This document shows, piece by piece, positions 25,848 through 32,274 of a stretch of DNA of 64,000 bases (the stretch's first letter is position 1; the number at the start of each line of letters is the position of its first letter). The notes beneath the pieces were generated by a model. The model saw only the letters and a list, made by a program, of their open reading frames with translations, searched no databases and was not told the origin of the DNA. Made by a program: the position numbers and the translations under genes. The stretch is from contig NZ_CP133774.1 in assembly GCF_034344865.1 (NCBI RefSeq), forward strand, positions 3,844,001 through 3,908,000, given 5' to 3'. The stretch is from Pseudomonas sp. 10S4. GTDB lineage: Bacteria; Pseudomonadota; Gammaproteobacteria; Pseudomonadales; Pseudomonadaceae.

Positions 25848-26189
25848 ATGGATATTCAGATAATCACACGCGAAGGCGAGCCCGAATATGCGGTTCTACC
25901 TTGGGCTCAGTACCAGGCTTTACTGAAAGCAGCAGGCATCGAGCAACAACCGCCAAGGGCCGCCGTAGAGCGTCCGGCAGTCGTTGCAGACCAGATCCTT
26001 CCGGGTCTGGATCAACTCCGCAAATTGCGCGAAGGGAAGGGCATCGCCATTGAGGCGCTCGCCCGCACGGTAGGCATCAGCCCGTCTTATCTGGCCTTGA
26101 TCGAAAGTGGCGAGCGTCAACCCGACGCTGCGATTCGCCGCAGCCTGGCCTGGGAATTGACGGTGCCAGGGTGGAGGGATGAATCGTGA
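25848..26189 (+). CDS. XRE family helix-turn-helix protein
   Basis: A 113-residue protein. The first 60 residues (MDIQIITREGEPEYAVLPWAQ) resemble an antitoxin-like or Phd-like head, and residues about 55-105 form a lambda-repressor-type helix-turn-helix: LRKLREGKGIAIEALARTVGISPSYLALIESGERQPDAAIRRSLA. GGGGAAG precedes the ATG. Its stop overlaps the GTG start of the next gene, so it heads a tightly coupled three-gene run. It could be an antitoxin or local regulator; the neighbour is not a recognisable toxin. Confidence 0.8.
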   Translation: MDIQIITREGEPEYAVLPWAQYQALLKAAGIEQQPPRAAVERPAVVADQILPGLDQLRKLREGKGIAIEALARTVGISPSYLALIESGERQPDAAIRRSLAWELTVPGWRDES

Positions 26190-26557
26190 GCGTACGCATC
26201 AGTCGTCAACATTGGGACGGGTTGCTGGGTGAACTGGATCAGGCGCGCCGCCAGCGCCATCTGCTGACTTACCGAGCGCTGCTCGAGCGATTGCAGTTGC
26301 CGACGCCGGCCATGCAAACCCTGACCGCAGCCCTTGAACACCTCGCCGCACTGGACGCCAAGGCCGAGCAGCCACTGCGCAGCTCGCTGGTGATCAGCCA
26401 GGGCGCCAGTCGCCTGCCACGCACCGGCTTCTTCGAATGCGTCGAACGCCTGGGACGTTTCTCCGGCCCGTCCGACGGCGTCGCCGCCGCGTCCTGGCAT
26501 GCTTCGGAAGTGGTGCGCGTGTTCGAATACGAGTACCCAGAATCAGCGGAGGCCTGA
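26186..26557 (+). CDS. Conserved hypothetical protein (123 aa)
   Basis: A 123-residue soluble protein starting with GTG in a GTGA overlap with the XRE gene. The first half is helical and Arg/Leu-rich (ELDQARRQRHLLTYRALLERL); the second half has a Ser/Gly-rich stretch (PRTGFFECVERLGRFSGPSDG) and a beta-like tail (VVRVFEYEYPESAEA). No domain is recognised. Translational coupling on both sides argues that it is a real gene acting with its neighbours. A toxin role next to the XRE protein is possible but unsupported. Confidence 0.7.
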   Translation: MSVRISRQHWDGLLGELDQARRQRHLLTYRALLERLQLPTPAMQTLTAALEHLAALDAKAEQPLRSSLVISQGASRLPRTGFFECVERLGRFSGPSDGVAAASWHASEVVRVFEYEYPESAEA

Positions 26558-26965
26558 GTGTTTTTACGCCTCAAAGCGCGGGCCGGTTACTGGCTGGCCC
26601 GCCGGTTGTTTCATTGGTCATGGTTTGTGCGACAGCCCCGAGGCTGGAAATGGCTCGAGGGCCAATTCGCCCGCATGGCCAACCTCGGCAATGTCGGCGC
26701 CCAGAGCTTCTATGGCCACATCCTGACCTTTCGCGGTGTTGGGCTTGGTGCTCGTGAGGAAGGCGTGCGATTGCTGCGTTTGGCGGCGTTGGCGGGGGAT
26801 GGCAAAGCGGCGTATCAGATTGGGGTGATCAGTTTGGCGGGGACGCCGAGCAAAGCGCCGGACCCGGTGGAGGCCGCGCGGTTTTGGCGGATTGCGGTGC
26901 AGGCTGGGCATCCGTTGGCGGAGATCAAGTTGAAAGGGTTGGTGAGTGGCGATACTGCGCATTAA
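26558..26965 (+). CDS. Sel1-like repeat protein (135 aa)
   Basis: A 135-residue protein starting with GTG immediately after the previous stop. The N-terminus is aromatic and basic (ARRLFHWSWFVRQPRGWKWLE). Sel1 units follow: REEGVRLLRLAALAGDGKAAYQIGVISLAG and DPVEAARFWRIAVQAGHPLAEIKLKGL, with the expected A..G...A..LG spacing. Such solenoids bind partner proteins. It is the last member of the XRE-led run and is followed by a palindromic repeat that may end the transcript. Confidence 0.75.
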   Translation: MFLRLKARAGYWLARRLFHWSWFVRQPRGWKWLEGQFARMANLGNVGAQSFYGHILTFRGVGLGAREEGVRLLRLAALAGDGKAAYQIGVISLAGTPSKAPDPVEAARFWRIAVQAGHPLAEIKLKGLVSGDTAH

Positions 26966-26970
26966 TTGAT

Positions 26971-26995
26971 CGTTCCCACGCTCCGCGTGGGAATG
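26971..26995. repeat. Short palindromic repeat GTTCCCACGC/GCGTGGGAA
   Basis: The hairpin GTTCCCACGC-TCC-GCGTGGGAAT begins 6 bases after the Sel1-type gene. The unit, with the following GCAGCCCGTGACGCTC, is a repeat I recall as common between genes in Pseudomonas, and differs from the REP families in the rest of the window. Confidence 0.65.
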
Positions 26996-27137
26996 CAGCC
27001 CGTGACGCTCCTCGTTACATGCCGCTGCTGATTTCGAGTATTACATCCACCTAGCCACTGCCCCGATTCACGCTTACCATACGCCCACACTACGTATTAC
27101 CGCGGCTGCTGAACCCGGTACTCACGAGGACATGACC

Positions 27138-27332
27138 ATGGAAAGAACCCGCGCCTGGAGACGCTCACAGGCCAATAAACACGGCAGTGACAGAGCGGTT
27201 CGTCCGCTGAAAATCAAGCCAGAAAAGAACTGGAAGCTGATGTACATCCGTGCCGCCAAGCTACTCAGGGCACGCCAACTCGGCATGAGCTATCCCATCC
27301 GCACCACCCGCCAACTGTTGGATCAAGAGTGA
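27138..27332 (+). CDS. Small basic hypothetical protein (64 aa)
   Basis: A 64-residue Arg/Lys-rich protein (MERTRAWRRSQANKHGSDRA, ending RTTRQLLDQE). The ATG at 27138 is favoured over 27132 because GAGGA lies eight bases upstream of it. No domain is recognised; its charge suggests nucleic-acid or membrane contact. It overlaps the following phosphatase gene by four bases (GTGA), so the two are translated together. Confidence 0.65.
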   Translation: MERTRAWRRSQANKHGSDRAVRPLKIKPEKNWKLMYIRAAKLLRARQLGMSYPIRTTRQLLDQE

Positions 27333-27655
27333 CTAACCTCCTGTTCGTCTGCAGCCGTAACCAATGGCGTAGCCCCACTGCGGAAGCGATCTGGCGCCGC
27401 CGCCCCGGCTTCGATGCTCGCTCGGCGGGCACTAGCCCAAGCGCACGTAAACCCATCGGCCCGGCGGATATCCGCTGGGCCGATGTAATCTTCGTCATGG
27501 AGCGCAAACACCTGCATCGTCTTCAGGCAGGATACGCCCGGTTGCTGGAATACAAGCGGATTTACTGTCTGGATATTCCTGATGATTACCAATTCATGGA
27601 TTCGGAATTGGTGGACATGCTTGAGGAAGCGGTGACGGCCTGCCTTGCTAAATAG
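27329..27655 (+). CDS. Low-molecular-weight protein tyrosine phosphatase-like protein
   Basis: A 108-residue protein starting with GTG. The phosphatase P-loop is VCSRNQWRSPTAE, with nucleophile Cys at residue 8 and the Arg-Ser pair following (C-x5-R-S). A later DIPDDYQFMD can supply the general acid Asp. It is shorter than typical low-molecular-weight phosphatases (about 145 residues) and fits the small COG4551-like branch. It probably dephosphorylates a protein or metabolite; target unknown. It is coupled to the small basic gene upstream. Confidence 0.8.
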   Translation: MTNLLFVCSRNQWRSPTAEAIWRRRPGFDARSAGTSPSARKPIGPADIRWADVIFVMERKHLHRLQAGYARLLEYKRIYCLDIPDDYQFMDSELVDMLEEAVTACLAK

Positions 27656-27930
27656 ACTTCGTGCGAAAACTACTGTCGCGGGATAGTAGCGTGTATGCCA
27701 GTTAGACGACCGCATAACAATTGCCGTAGATTTAACTGCACTGGGCTGATGGCTCACTGTCGTGGAGGTCTGCTATCGGCCAGAAGCAATGGTCACTGGG
27801 ATGCACCTGGAAAACGAGTTGATTCAATGGGTATCAGAAATGACTGTGTGTGCCGATACGATGGCTGATATTTTTCCCGCGTACCAAATCGGGTCCAATC
27901 GACGCTGATCCATCAAGGAAGATAAAAACA

Positions 27931-28308
27931 ATGAAAATATTATTCATCGCTTCGCTAGGGGTTTTATCGCTAATTCAAACATCACTATCCTTCGCGGATA
28001 ATGTTAATGGAAAAAATCTCTATTTGCAGCGATGCACCATGTGCCACGGAGTAGATCTCAAAGCAACAGGACCATTGGCTAATAAAAGCAATCCTCCAAC
28101 ACCTGATCTAACAACATCCGCTTTCAAAAAACGATTAAATGATTATCCGGGCGTGATTGTTTCGTCGATAATACTTCGTCCAAATGGAGACTTGATTCCA
28201 AAAACTTTGCGAGAGAATGGTGTAAAGCTATCGCCGTACTCATGGAGGATTAATGATCTGCGCGATTTAAACCAATACATGAATGGTGTGATTTCAAAAA
28301 ATCGATGA
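27931..28308 (+). CDS. Small c-type cytochrome
   Basis: A 125-residue secreted protein with a signal peptide (MKILFIASLGVLSLIQTSLS, cleavage near FA-DN) and one heme site, RCTMCHG. Downstream blocks are ATGPLANKSNPPTPDLTT and YSWRINDLRDLNQYM; a distal Met ligand is not obvious. It should act in the periplasm as an electron carrier. The ATG has AAGGAAG upstream. The gene is clearly more AT-rich than its neighbours, with codons such as AAA, ATA and AAT, which suggests acquisition by transfer. A short AT-rich palindrome spans the stop codon. Confidence 0.75.
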   Translation: MKILFIASLGVLSLIQTSLSFADNVNGKNLYLQRCTMCHGVDLKATGPLANKSNPPTPDLTTSAFKKRLNDYPGVIVSSIILRPNGDLIPKTLRENGVKLSPYSWRINDLRDLNQYMNGVISKNR

Positions 28309-28575
28309 TTTTTGAATTGAGAGGTAGGCACAGAAATCTAAGAGCTATTTCAGGTTTGAGGGCTTGTGGGACAATGCCGGTGAGCCCGTCGACCTCTCGC
28401 GGGCACATCGCCATGAACAATCTCGGATTAATACAAGTTAAAAAAGTGGACGGATCTATTCTTCAGTGAAAAATAAATACACTCCCTTGTTTTTTGCACT
28501 TTTTCCTAGACCCCACAGGAAAGGTTTATTTAACCTCCGACACCAAAAGCCAAGCTCATGCCATAAGTTTTTGTT

Positions 28576-28900
28576 CTAATTCCGCGTATCTTGTCCACCA
28601 TTATAGTTCGTGCTGCTGCGGGACGAACGGCCGTCGCTGTAGGTTGTATCCTGCCCGCCGTTATAGTTTGCGCTGCTGCGAGACGAAAGGCCGTCGCTGT
28701 AGGTTGTATCCTGCCCACCGTTATAGTTTGCGCTGCTGCGAGACGTGCGGCCATCGCTGTAGGTTGTATCCTGTCCGCCATTATAGTTCGCACTGCTGCG
28801 GGATGAACGGCCATCGCTGTAGGTTGTATCCTGTCCACCATTGTAATTCGCGCTGCTGCGAGAAGTTGTTCCATTATCGTAATGACAGTCTTGTCCGCCA
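28576..28900 (-). repeat. 60-bp tandem repeat array
   Basis: Successive 60-base units aligned at about 28611, 28671, 28731, 28791 and 28851 differ at only a few positions, mostly silent. The period is a multiple of three, so unit gain or loss keeps the coding frame. Confidence 0.85.
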
Positions 28901-28989
28901 TTATAGTTTGCGCTGCAACTATCGGCAAAGGCTTGATGCAATGGCGAAGCAAACAGAATCGAACTCAGCAGAAAAACCTTCAGCTTCAT
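28576..28989 (-). CDS. Secreted protein of 20-residue tandem repeats
   Basis: A 137-residue protein with a signal peptide (MKLKVFLLSSILFASPLHQA, then FA-DS). The whole mature part is a tandem array with a 20-residue, 60-base period: a divergent first unit with two Cys (SCSANYNGGQDCHYDNGTTS), four nearly identical units of the form SSANYNGGQDTTYSDGRSSR, and a partial sixth unit. The repeats are rich in Ser, Asn, Gly, Asp and Tyr, with no hydrophobic core, so an extended or metal-binding form is likely. AAGGAAC precedes the ATG. I do not recognise a family. It lies in an AT-rich patch and converges with the cytochrome gene. Confidence 0.7.
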   Translation of the reverse strand: MKLKVFLLSSILFASPLHQAFADSCSANYNGGQDCHYDNGTTSRSSANYNGGQDTTYSDGRSSRSSANYNGGQDTTYSDGRTSRSSANYNGGQDTTYSDGLSSRSSANYNGGQDTTYSDGRSSRSSTNYNGGQDTRN

Positions 28990-29716
28990 GATAGTTCCTT
29001 GAGAGGTCTCGAGATCACTGGCGAAAATAATTAGGAAAACGATTGATGTATTTCATGCAAGAGTATTTGTGAGTGGCTTTTTGTCTAGAGCTCCTCAATC
29101 AGGCTAGGAAGAAAAGTCTGCTTTGCACAGCTGATCAAATCAAAAAATGGTGGCGGCCTGCCATTACTAATACAGACTGAGCATCCCAAACTAAGTTTCC
29201 GCCACGAGAACTTATTTTTAGTAAGCGCAGCGTGAACGGTGCATGCAGTAAGTATTCCCCGCCAGGACGAGACGCAGCCCATTCGATGACGTTCGTCTTG
29301 GGTCAAAAGCGGTCACCCAACGGGTGAAGGAATCAAACTCGGCTTCAGTAAAAGCTTTCGCCACATCTACTTTCTTTTTTTGGCGAATTTCTGGGCAAGG
29401 TCTTCGGAAATTTCCTTCAAGTCGTAGCGGTTTTGATGAACTGGTGCGCGGTGGATTCAATCGGTAGGCTTTGGTGGTCACTGCATTTTCAGTGACAGGG
29501 TGTAGGAACCCTTCCAGACCATGAGAAACGCTTTGGCGTCGATCCTGATTTGCGGCCGTTAACGTGCGCCCGTAATATCAGCAGCGGCGGCTGTGCGCGG
29601 GCACGCTTCGGTGTGGTCGAGTTCTCTGGTCTCGATATTCCTACCCCGCGTATAGCTGCCACCCAAGCCTGTAGGAAGGCTGATGGTAGCTCCACTGACT
29701 ACCAGAGGTTAAAAGC
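28990..29716. other. Intergenic region with degraded frames and a DUF6124 leader
   Basis: From 28990 to about 29490 only weak overlapping minus-strand frames occur (29085-29306 and 29218-29481), without ribosome sites or family resemblance; they look like remnants. From about 29490 to 29716 lies a GC-richer leader before the DUF6124 gene, ending in a hairpin at 29654-29691. From memory similar leaders precede other DUF6124/DUF3077 genes in Pseudomonas. Confidence 0.45.
29654..29691 (+). promoter_or_regulatory. Leader hairpin upstream of the DUF6124 gene
   Basis: AGCTGCCA pairs with TGGTAGCT (one G-U) and an inner AGCCT pairs with AGGCT, giving a hairpin that ends 25 bases before the start codon. 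It could be an RNA element controlling translation or an attenuator. Confidence 0.45.
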
Positions 29717-30040
29717 ATGAAAAATCTTCACCCCGACCCGCCGTACGAAAAACACATTCCCCACCCCAAAAACCGCTTCATGGCACTCACCAGCAACTGC
29801 AGTGAAATGCCCACCTTGTTCGTCGACACCCATGCGCCAGTTGATGTTCTGTATGACGCCGCCAACTACCGAATCCGCGCCGTCACCCAGGTGTTAGAGA
29901 ACCTGTCCATGCGCGGTTCGATTGACTGTGAATCCTTCATCCTCAGCGACTTTGCTTTGCTCTGTGCCATTCCGCTGCGCGATGGGTGTGATGTGCTGGA
30001 TGTGATTGGGCGGCGGTTGCGGGCGATGCCTTCGGAGTAG
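29717..30040 (+). CDS. DUF6124/DUF3077 family protein
   Basis: A 107-residue protein starting MKNLHPDPPYEKHIPHPKNR. The conserved body is LFVDTHAPVDVLYDAANYRIRAVTQVLENLS and SFILSDFALLCAIPLRDGCDVLDVIGRRL. This small family is almost confined to Pseudomonas, is often present in several copies per genome, and has no assigned function. AGAGGTTAAAAGC precedes the ATG. It is followed directly by two palindromic repeat pairs. Confidence 0.75.
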   Translation: MKNLHPDPPYEKHIPHPKNRFMALTSNCSEMPTLFVDTHAPVDVLYDAANYRIRAVTQVLENLSMRGSIDCESFILSDFALLCAIPLRDGCDVLDVIGRRLRAMPSE

Positions 30041-30056
30041 CGTCTAGCGCTGTTTT

Positions 30057-30189
30057 TGTGGCGAGGGCGCTTGCTCCCGTTCGGCTGCGCAGCAGCCGTC
30101 AAACCAAGCACTGTGGTGTGCCTGGAAAGTCTGGGGTGCTGGTTTTGGGGCTGCTGCGCAGCCCAGCGGGAGCAAGCTCCCTCGCCACA
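30057..30189. repeat. REP/REPIN pair, GTGGCGAGGGAGC family
   Basis: Arms TGTGGCGAGGGCGCTTGCTC and GGGAGCAAGCTCCCTCGCCA pair with one change; the centre repeats CTGCGCAGCAGCC and complement. Confidence 0.85.
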
Positions 30190-30265
30190 GGGTTTAGGGG
30201 TGCTGAGATATTTTTGGCGGCTTCGCGGGCTTGCGGGGCAGGTCCCTTGCCACCAGATCAAGATC

Positions 30266-30344
30266 AAAAGATCGCAGCCTTCGGCAGCTCCTACGGGATG
30301 TACATCATTGTTCTGTAGGAGCTGCCGAAGGCTGCGATCTTTTT
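30266..30344. repeat. Palindromic repeat pair, GTAGGAGCTGCCGAAGGCTGCGATC family
   Basis: Arms AAAAGATCGCAGCCTTCGGC and complement, each followed by AGCTCCTAC, enclose about 20 bases. Its T run could end transcripts of the EAL/GGDEF gene on the minus strand. Other copies are at 44588 and 46935. Confidence 0.85.
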
Positions 30345-30351
30345 GTGGCGA

Positions 30352-32142
30352 TCACCGATGCCCGGCAACCAACGCTTCTTCGGCCATTGGCACCGCCAGG
30401 CTATCAATCACATGCACGCTATACCCCGGCACATTTTTCGCGTGGTGTTTGGCCTGTGATGCCATCTCCGCCAGCAGGCTTGCATCAAGCCCGGCACAGG
30501 CCTCAGGGTGCAAATGCACCACGCCAATCGACAACGACAACAACGGAAATTCTTGCCGTACGCCTTGGCGGTTGGGCGCGATGAAGCAGCCGGCTTCGAG
30601 GTGTTCACTGCGGTAGAAGCGCCGACATTGGCTTTGGAAATCGTCGAGCAGTTGGTTCAGGCGTTTGCGCCAGTCTTCCGGACCCAGCACCATCAGGAAG
30701 TCGTCGCCGCCGATATGGCCGACGAAGTCGCGGGATGGGTCGACGCGGTCGTTCAGGCATTGCGCCAGGCAGAGTAGGACTTCATCCCCGCGGCCGTAGC
30801 CGTAGATGTCGTTGAAGGGTTTGAAGCTGTCGATGTCGACGTAGCAGATCACCGATTCCCGCGCTTGTTGCAGCAGCCGCGTCAGGCATTGCTGGATCGG
30901 CACGTTGCCGGGCAGCAGGGTCAGTGGGTTGGCGTAGCGGGCTTGCTGGATTTTCAATTCGGTAATCAGTTTGAGCACGTCGATAACCCGGCCCAGTCCC
31001 AGGTAACCTCCGTTGAGGGTGATGATGAAGTCTTCTTCGATGCGTTGCCGGGCGCGGCTGGTGATCAGGCGGCTGACTTGTTGCAGCGACTGGCTCATCT
31101 CGACCGCGAGGAAGTCGTCGTTCATCAAGCGGCTGATGGGTTTGCGGGCGAACAGGTCGGTGGCAAACGGCTTGAGCAGTGCGTCAGAGAGCGAATGCCG
31201 ATGAACGATGCCGCACGGCTGACCTAGCTCGTCGAGCACCGCCAGGGAGTTCAGGTTGGCTTGGCGGCGGAAGGCTTCCAGCACGGCGGCCGTCGGGGTG
31301 TCGCGGTCCACGGCGGGTTGGTCGTTGAGCAGGGCGCTGAGGTCGCTGCCTTCGTCGTTCAGCGCGACGGTGGTGCTTTCCTGTTTGGGCATCAGCGTGC
31401 GGGCATCCCGTGGCGGATGTTCCTGCGGGCGGCAGAGCAGATAGCCTTGCACCAGGTCCACACCCATCTCGGTCAGCACCGCGAGTTCTTCCGGCAGTTC
31501 GATGCCTTCGGCGATCACTTGCGCACGGGACGCCTTGGCGATTTGCAGGATCGAGCCGACGAACTCACGCTTGAGCGCGTCTTGGTGGATGCCGTCGATG
31601 AAGTGCCGATCAATCTTTACGTAGTCCGGCCGCAGTTCCGACCACAAGCGCAGACTCGAATACCCTGCGCCGAGATCATCCAGCGCGATGGAAAACCCCA
31701 TCGCCCGATAGTGATGCAAGGCATTTTGCAGCAGCTGGAAATCGTCTGTCGGGGTCTGTTCGGTGAGTTCGATCACCACTTGGCTCGGCGGTATGCCGAA
31801 ATCCTGCAGCAGTTGCAGGGTGCGACCGGGTTGGTGAGCGGCTTCGAGCAGTGATTCGGGAGAGACGTTGAGAAACAGTTTGCCCGGCAGTTGCTGTTCG
31901 TTGAACCGGCGACAGGCACTTTCCCGGCAAGCAATTTCCAGTTCATTGAGGCGCCCGGCCTGACGGGCCACGGCGAACAGCGCAATAGGGGAGTGCAGCG
32001 GACTGTTGGAGGGGCCACGGCTAAGGGCTTCATAGCCGACGATGCGTCGTTCAGAGAGGGAGATGATTGGCTGGAACAGACTGTGCAAACCGCTTTGAGC
32101 CAGAATTGAACTCAAGGCACTCAGCTGTTCGGTTGTGGTCAT
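30352..32142 (-). CDS. EAL-CBS-GGDEF cyclic-di-GMP protein
   Basis: A 596-residue soluble signalling protein. Residues about 15-250 form an EAL phosphodiesterase domain with GYEALSRG, DDLGAGYSSL and KIDRHFI. Residues about 270-400 form a CBS pair (SLAVLDELGQPCGIVHRHSL). Residues about 430-590 form a GGDEF domain with the variant signature GGDDF near 478. The EAL residues look complete; GGDDF keeps the acidic pair and may be active. It probably balances cyclic-di-GMP synthesis and breakdown in response to a nucleotide bound by the CBS pair. It lies after prc, as in other Pseudomonas. Confidence 0.9.
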   Translation of the reverse strand: MTTTEQLSALSSILAQSGLHSLFQPIISLSERRIVGYEALSRGPSNSPLHSPIALFAVARQAGRLNELEIACRESACRRFNEQQLPGKLFLNVSPESLLEAAHQPGRTLQLLQDFGIPPSQVVIELTEQTPTDDFQLLQNALHHYRAMGFSIALDDLGAGYSSLRLWSELRPDYVKIDRHFIDGIHQDALKREFVGSILQIAKASRAQVIAEGIELPEELAVLTEMGVDLVQGYLLCRPQEHPPRDARTLMPKQESTTVALNDEGSDLSALLNDQPAVDRDTPTAAVLEAFRRQANLNSLAVLDELGQPCGIVHRHSLSDALLKPFATDLFARKPISRLMNDDFLAVEMSQSLQQVSRLITSRARQRIEEDFIITLNGGYLGLGRVIDVLKLITELKIQQARYANPLTLLPGNVPIQQCLTRLLQQARESVICYVDIDSFKPFNDIYGYGRGDEVLLCLAQCLNDRVDPSRDFVGHIGGDDFLMVLGPEDWRKRLNQLLDDFQSQCRRFYRSEHLEAGCFIAPNRQGVRQEFPLLSLSIGVVHLHPEACAGLDASLLAEMASQAKHHAKNVPGYSVHVIDSLAVPMAEEALVAGHR

Positions 32143-32158
32143 GGCGTTCTCTGGCGAT

Positions 32159-32205
32159 AAAAAAAGGACTGGGCGCGCTCTTGGTTAAAGAGGGCGCCCA
32201 GTCCT
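32159..32205 (-). terminator. Rho-independent terminator of prc
   Basis: On the minus strand GGACTGGGCGCCCTCT pairs with AGAGCGCGCCCAGTCC and is followed by seven T residues. A second hairpin (TGACGCTCC/GGAGCGTCA, 32236-32255) lies between it and the prc stop. Confidence 0.85.
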
Positions 32206-32274
32206 GTATTTCACGACAGAATGATGACTATTTGATGACGCTCCGGGGAGCGTCAGCATTAAATTGCCATCATC

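Noticed and set aside
28600..28900. Possible CRISPR array
   Set aside because: The regular 60-base units have no variable spacers and are in frame within a coding sequence.
28494..28991. Cys/Arg-rich repeat frame on the plus strand
   Set aside because: It is the complement of the secreted repeat protein; the minus frame has a signal peptide and ribosome site, this one has neither.
29085..29481. Two overlapping minus-strand frames
   Set aside because: No ribosome site and no motif; kept only as part of the intergenic description.
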